A DNA stretch of 8,725 nt from Chloroflexota bacterium (lineage in GTDB: Bacteria > Chloroflexota > Limnocylindria > Limnocylindrales > CSP1-4). The first letter of the stretch is position 1. The number at the start of each line of letters is the position of its first letter. The translations under genes and the position numbers were made by a program. The stretch covers positions 1 to 8,725 of the forward strand of contig JADGQH010000131.1 in NCBI GenBank assembly GCA_017881985.1, given 5' to 3'. Shown one piece after another: positions 7,341 to 8,725 of the stretch. Below the pieces are notes generated by a model that saw only the letters and a program-made list of their open reading frames with translations, was not told the origin of the DNA and did no database searches.

Positions 7341-8452
7341 GCGACGCCGTCCGCGCCGCCCTTGCGACCGTGATCGACGGCGGAACCCTCGACCGTGACC
7401 AGGCCTACCGCGCGATGGGCGCCGTGATGGACGGCGAGTCGACGCCCGCGCAGCTCGCCGCGCTGCTCGTGGCGCTCCGGATGCGGGGCGAGACGGTCGA
7501 TGAGCTGACCGGGTTCGCCAGCGCGATGCGGGAGCGCGTCCTCCGGGTGGAGGCGCCCGCCGGGGCGATGGACATCGTCGGGACCGGTGGCGACGGCTCG
7601 GGGACGTTCAACATCTCCACGACGGCGGCCTTCATCGTCGCGGCGGCCGGCGTGCCCGTCGCCAAGCACGGCAACCGGGCGATCACGTCGCGATCCGGGT
7701 CCGCGGACGTCCTCGACGCGCTCGGCGTGCGGATCGACCACGACGCGGACTCTGCCGCCGCCGCGCTCAGGAGCATCGGCTTCGCGTTCCTCTTCGCCCC
7801 CGGCTTCCACCCGGCCATGCGGCACGCAGGCCCGACGCGACGGGAGATCGGCGTGCGGACGGCCTTCAACCTGATCGGCCCGGTGACGAACCCGGCCGGA
7901 ACGCGCCGACAGCTCGTCGGGGTCGGGGATCCCGTGGCCGCGCCGAAGCTGGCCGAGGTCCTGCGCGTCCTCGGGACGGAGCGCGCCCTCGTGGTCCACG
8001 GCGTCGGGGTGGACGAGCTGCCGCTCGACGGGAGCGGCGTGATCCACGACGTGACGCCCGGCGGCGTCGTGCGTCGCGAGGTGGACGTGGCCGCGCTCGG
8101 GCTGGCCCGGGCCGCGACGGCGGAGCTCGCGGGCGGCTCGCCGGCCGAGAACGCCGCGCTCGTGGACGCGATCCTCGCGGGCACGGAGCGCGGGCCCAGG
8201 CGCGACGTCGTCCTCCTCAACGCCGGTGCGGCGTTCATCGCGGCTGGACGCGCGATGGACCTTGCCGATGGGATCGCGCGGGCGGCGGCGGTCGTCGATT
8301 CCGGGGCCGCGACCCGGCTGCTGGCGCGACTGCGGGCCGAGCGCCTGGCTGCCGACGCGGCCCGAGCGGCGGGTGCGGCCGGAGCGGCGGGTACGGCCAA
8401 GGCGCCCGACGGCCCGCGCGTGCCCACGGAATCGTCGGAGGTTCGAGCATGA
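7337..8452 (+). CDS. trpD: Anthranilate phosphoribosyltransferase
   Basis: TrpD joins anthranilate to PRPP, giving N-(5-phosphoribosyl)anthranilate and pyrophosphate, the second step of the pathway. The ATG at 7337 forms an ATGA overlap with the trpG stop; no strong Shine-Dalgarno is visible, so coupled translation is likely. The protein has 371 residues. Family marks are the PRPP loop GTGGDGSGTFNIST (from 82), KHGNR (110-114), and the anthranilate-site segment with HPAMRHAGPTRREIGVRT followed by FNLIGPVTNPA. The fold normally ends near residue 335; the remaining ~35 residues are an Ala/Gly-rich tail that includes an 18-bp tandem repeat. There is no Trp in the protein. The stop overlaps the next start by 4 bp. 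Confidence 0.96.
   Translation: MSDAVRAALATVIDGGTLDRDQAYRAMGAVMDGESTPAQLAALLVALRMRGETVDELTGFASAMRERVLRVEAPAGAMDIVGTGGDGSGTFNISTTAAFIVAAAGVPVAKHGNRAITSRSGSADVLDALGVRIDHDADSAAAALRSIGFAFLFAPGFHPAMRHAGPTRREIGVRTAFNLIGPVTNPAGTRRQLVGVGDPVAAPKLAEVLRVLGTERALVVHGVGVDELPLDGSGVIHDVTPGGVVRREVDVAALGLARAATAELAGGSPAENAALVDAILAGTERGPRRDVVLLNAGAAFIAAGRAMDLADGIARAAAVVDSGAATRLLARLRAERLAADAARAAGAAGAAGTAKAPDGPRVPTESSEVRA
8364..8399 (+). repeat. Two-copy 18-bp tandem repeat in the trpD tail
   Basis: The units at 8364-8381 and 8382-8399 differ at two bases and encode AAGAAG-like units near the TrpD C-terminus. This looks like slippage in a low-complexity tail and does not touch the catalytic domain. Confidence 0.6.
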
Positions 8453-8625
8453 CGCTCACGCTCACGTCGCGCGTCCGCGCCACGGCTCGGGCCACCACCA
8501 GCCCGCGCGGCGGCCGGGGCGGAATCCTCGCCGAGATCGCCGCCCGGCGCGCGCACGACGTCGCCGCCGATCTCGGCGATGCGACGTACGCGGCGCTCGC
8601 CCGAGGGCAACCGCACCGGGCGTGA
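8449..8625 (+). CDS. trpC: Indole-3-glycerol-phosphate synthase, N-terminal fragment (truncated)
   Basis: The ATG at 8449 overlaps the trpD stop (ATGA) and has GGAGG at 8437-8441 seven bases upstream, a proper start. The frame gives only 58 residues before TGA at 8623-8625; a full TrpC has about 250-270. After a ~24-residue Thr/Arg/Gly-rich extension, residues 25-52 (ILAEIAARRAHDVAADLG and onward) match the first helix of TrpC (typically ILxEIxxxRxxDVA), and trpC is the expected gene after trpD. None of the catalytic barrel is present. Past the stop, no frame continues as TrpC; instead a frame resembling an RND transporter takes over. The gene is therefore cut either by a real rearrangement or by an assembly join. 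The identification rests on a short helix plus gene order. Confidence 0.65.
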   Translation: MTLTLTSRVRATARATTSPRGGRGGILAEIAARRAHDVAADLGDATYAALARGQPHRA

Positions 8626-8725
8626 CAGCATCTGGATCACGGAAGTTGCCGTATCACAGCCCATCTTCATCAGCATGATTGTTCTCGCCGTCATGGTCGT
8701 GGGATTACTACTCTACAGCAGGCTG
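8579..8725 (+). CDS. RND efflux transporter, N-terminal fragment (3'-partial, start uncertain)
   Basis: The frame that runs off the window end reads, from about 8627, SIWITEVAVSQPIF followed by a hydrophobic helix (FISMIVLAVMVVGLLLYSRL). This is the pattern of the N-terminus of AcrB/HAE1-type RND permeases: a short amphipathic W-[IL]-T-x-[FLV]-[AS] segment, then P-[IV]-F and the first membrane helix ending in Y-x-R/S-L. Such pumps export drugs, metals or other solutes across the cell envelope with an MFP adaptor. The only in-frame ATG is 8579 (49 residues to the window end), but it lies in trpC-like DNA, so the natural start may be lost at the junction. G+C is about 52% in the last 99 bases, with TTA and CTA leucine codons foreign to this window. 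The call rests on about 33 residues. Confidence 0.6.
   Translation, partial: MRRTRRSPEGNRTGRDSIWITEVAVSQPIFISMIVLAVMVVGLLLYSRL

Noticed and set aside
8364..8399. CRISPR-like or regulatory repeat
   Set aside because: There are only two direct units with no spacer, inside the coding tail of trpD; this is low-complexity slippage.
8620..8725. Simple frameshift in trpC
   Set aside because: No downstream frame continues TrpC; the sequence changes composition and reads as an RND transporter instead.

Overview
The window is a high-G+C bacterial chromosome segment with every recognisable gene on the + strand. GTG and ATG starts, GTGA/ATGA stop-start overlaps, the long Ala/Arg/Pro-rich linkers and a tryptophan T-box leader fit a high-GC Chloroflexota (Limnocylindria-like) or actinobacterium-like organism. 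This placement is an inference from style, not from a marker gene.

Region 1 (1-3091) is a tightly overlapped signalling cluster. It holds the 3' part of a PAS-histidine kinase that probably had an N-terminal receiver domain beyond the window edge, a stand-alone Rcp1/CheY-like response regulator, and a REC-GAF protein whose C-terminal third looks like a degenerate GGDEF domain. The stop-start overlaps (1221-1224 and 1673-1676) imply one mRNA and translational coupling.

Region 2 (3092-4431) holds a tRNA-Ser(UGA) gene with encoded CCA, flanked on both sides by inverted repeats. It is followed by an unusual protein with an N-terminal J domain and a C-terminal SWIM zinc finger.

Region 3 (4432-8625) is a tryptophan operon. 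A good sigma70-type promoter (4521-4550) drives a full-length T-box leader with UGG (Trp) in the specifier position, a UGGC acceptor-binding bulge and a competing terminator hairpin. Then come trpE, trpG and trpD, each overlapping the next by 4 bp, and the beginning of trpC. Uncharged tRNA-Trp is expected to let transcription continue into genes that turn chorismate into anthranilate and then phosphoribosylanthranilate. TrpE, TrpG and TrpD together (1,191 residues) contain no tryptophan at all.

Region 4 (about 8600-8725) is a discontinuity. The trpC frame stops after 58 codons, G+C drops to about 52% over the last 99 bases, codon use changes (TTA and CTA leucines appear), and another frame encodes what looks like the N-terminus of an RND efflux transporter. 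This is either a real rearrangement or an assembly chimera at the sequence end. No CRISPR array, transposase, phage gene or convincing minus-strand gene was found.
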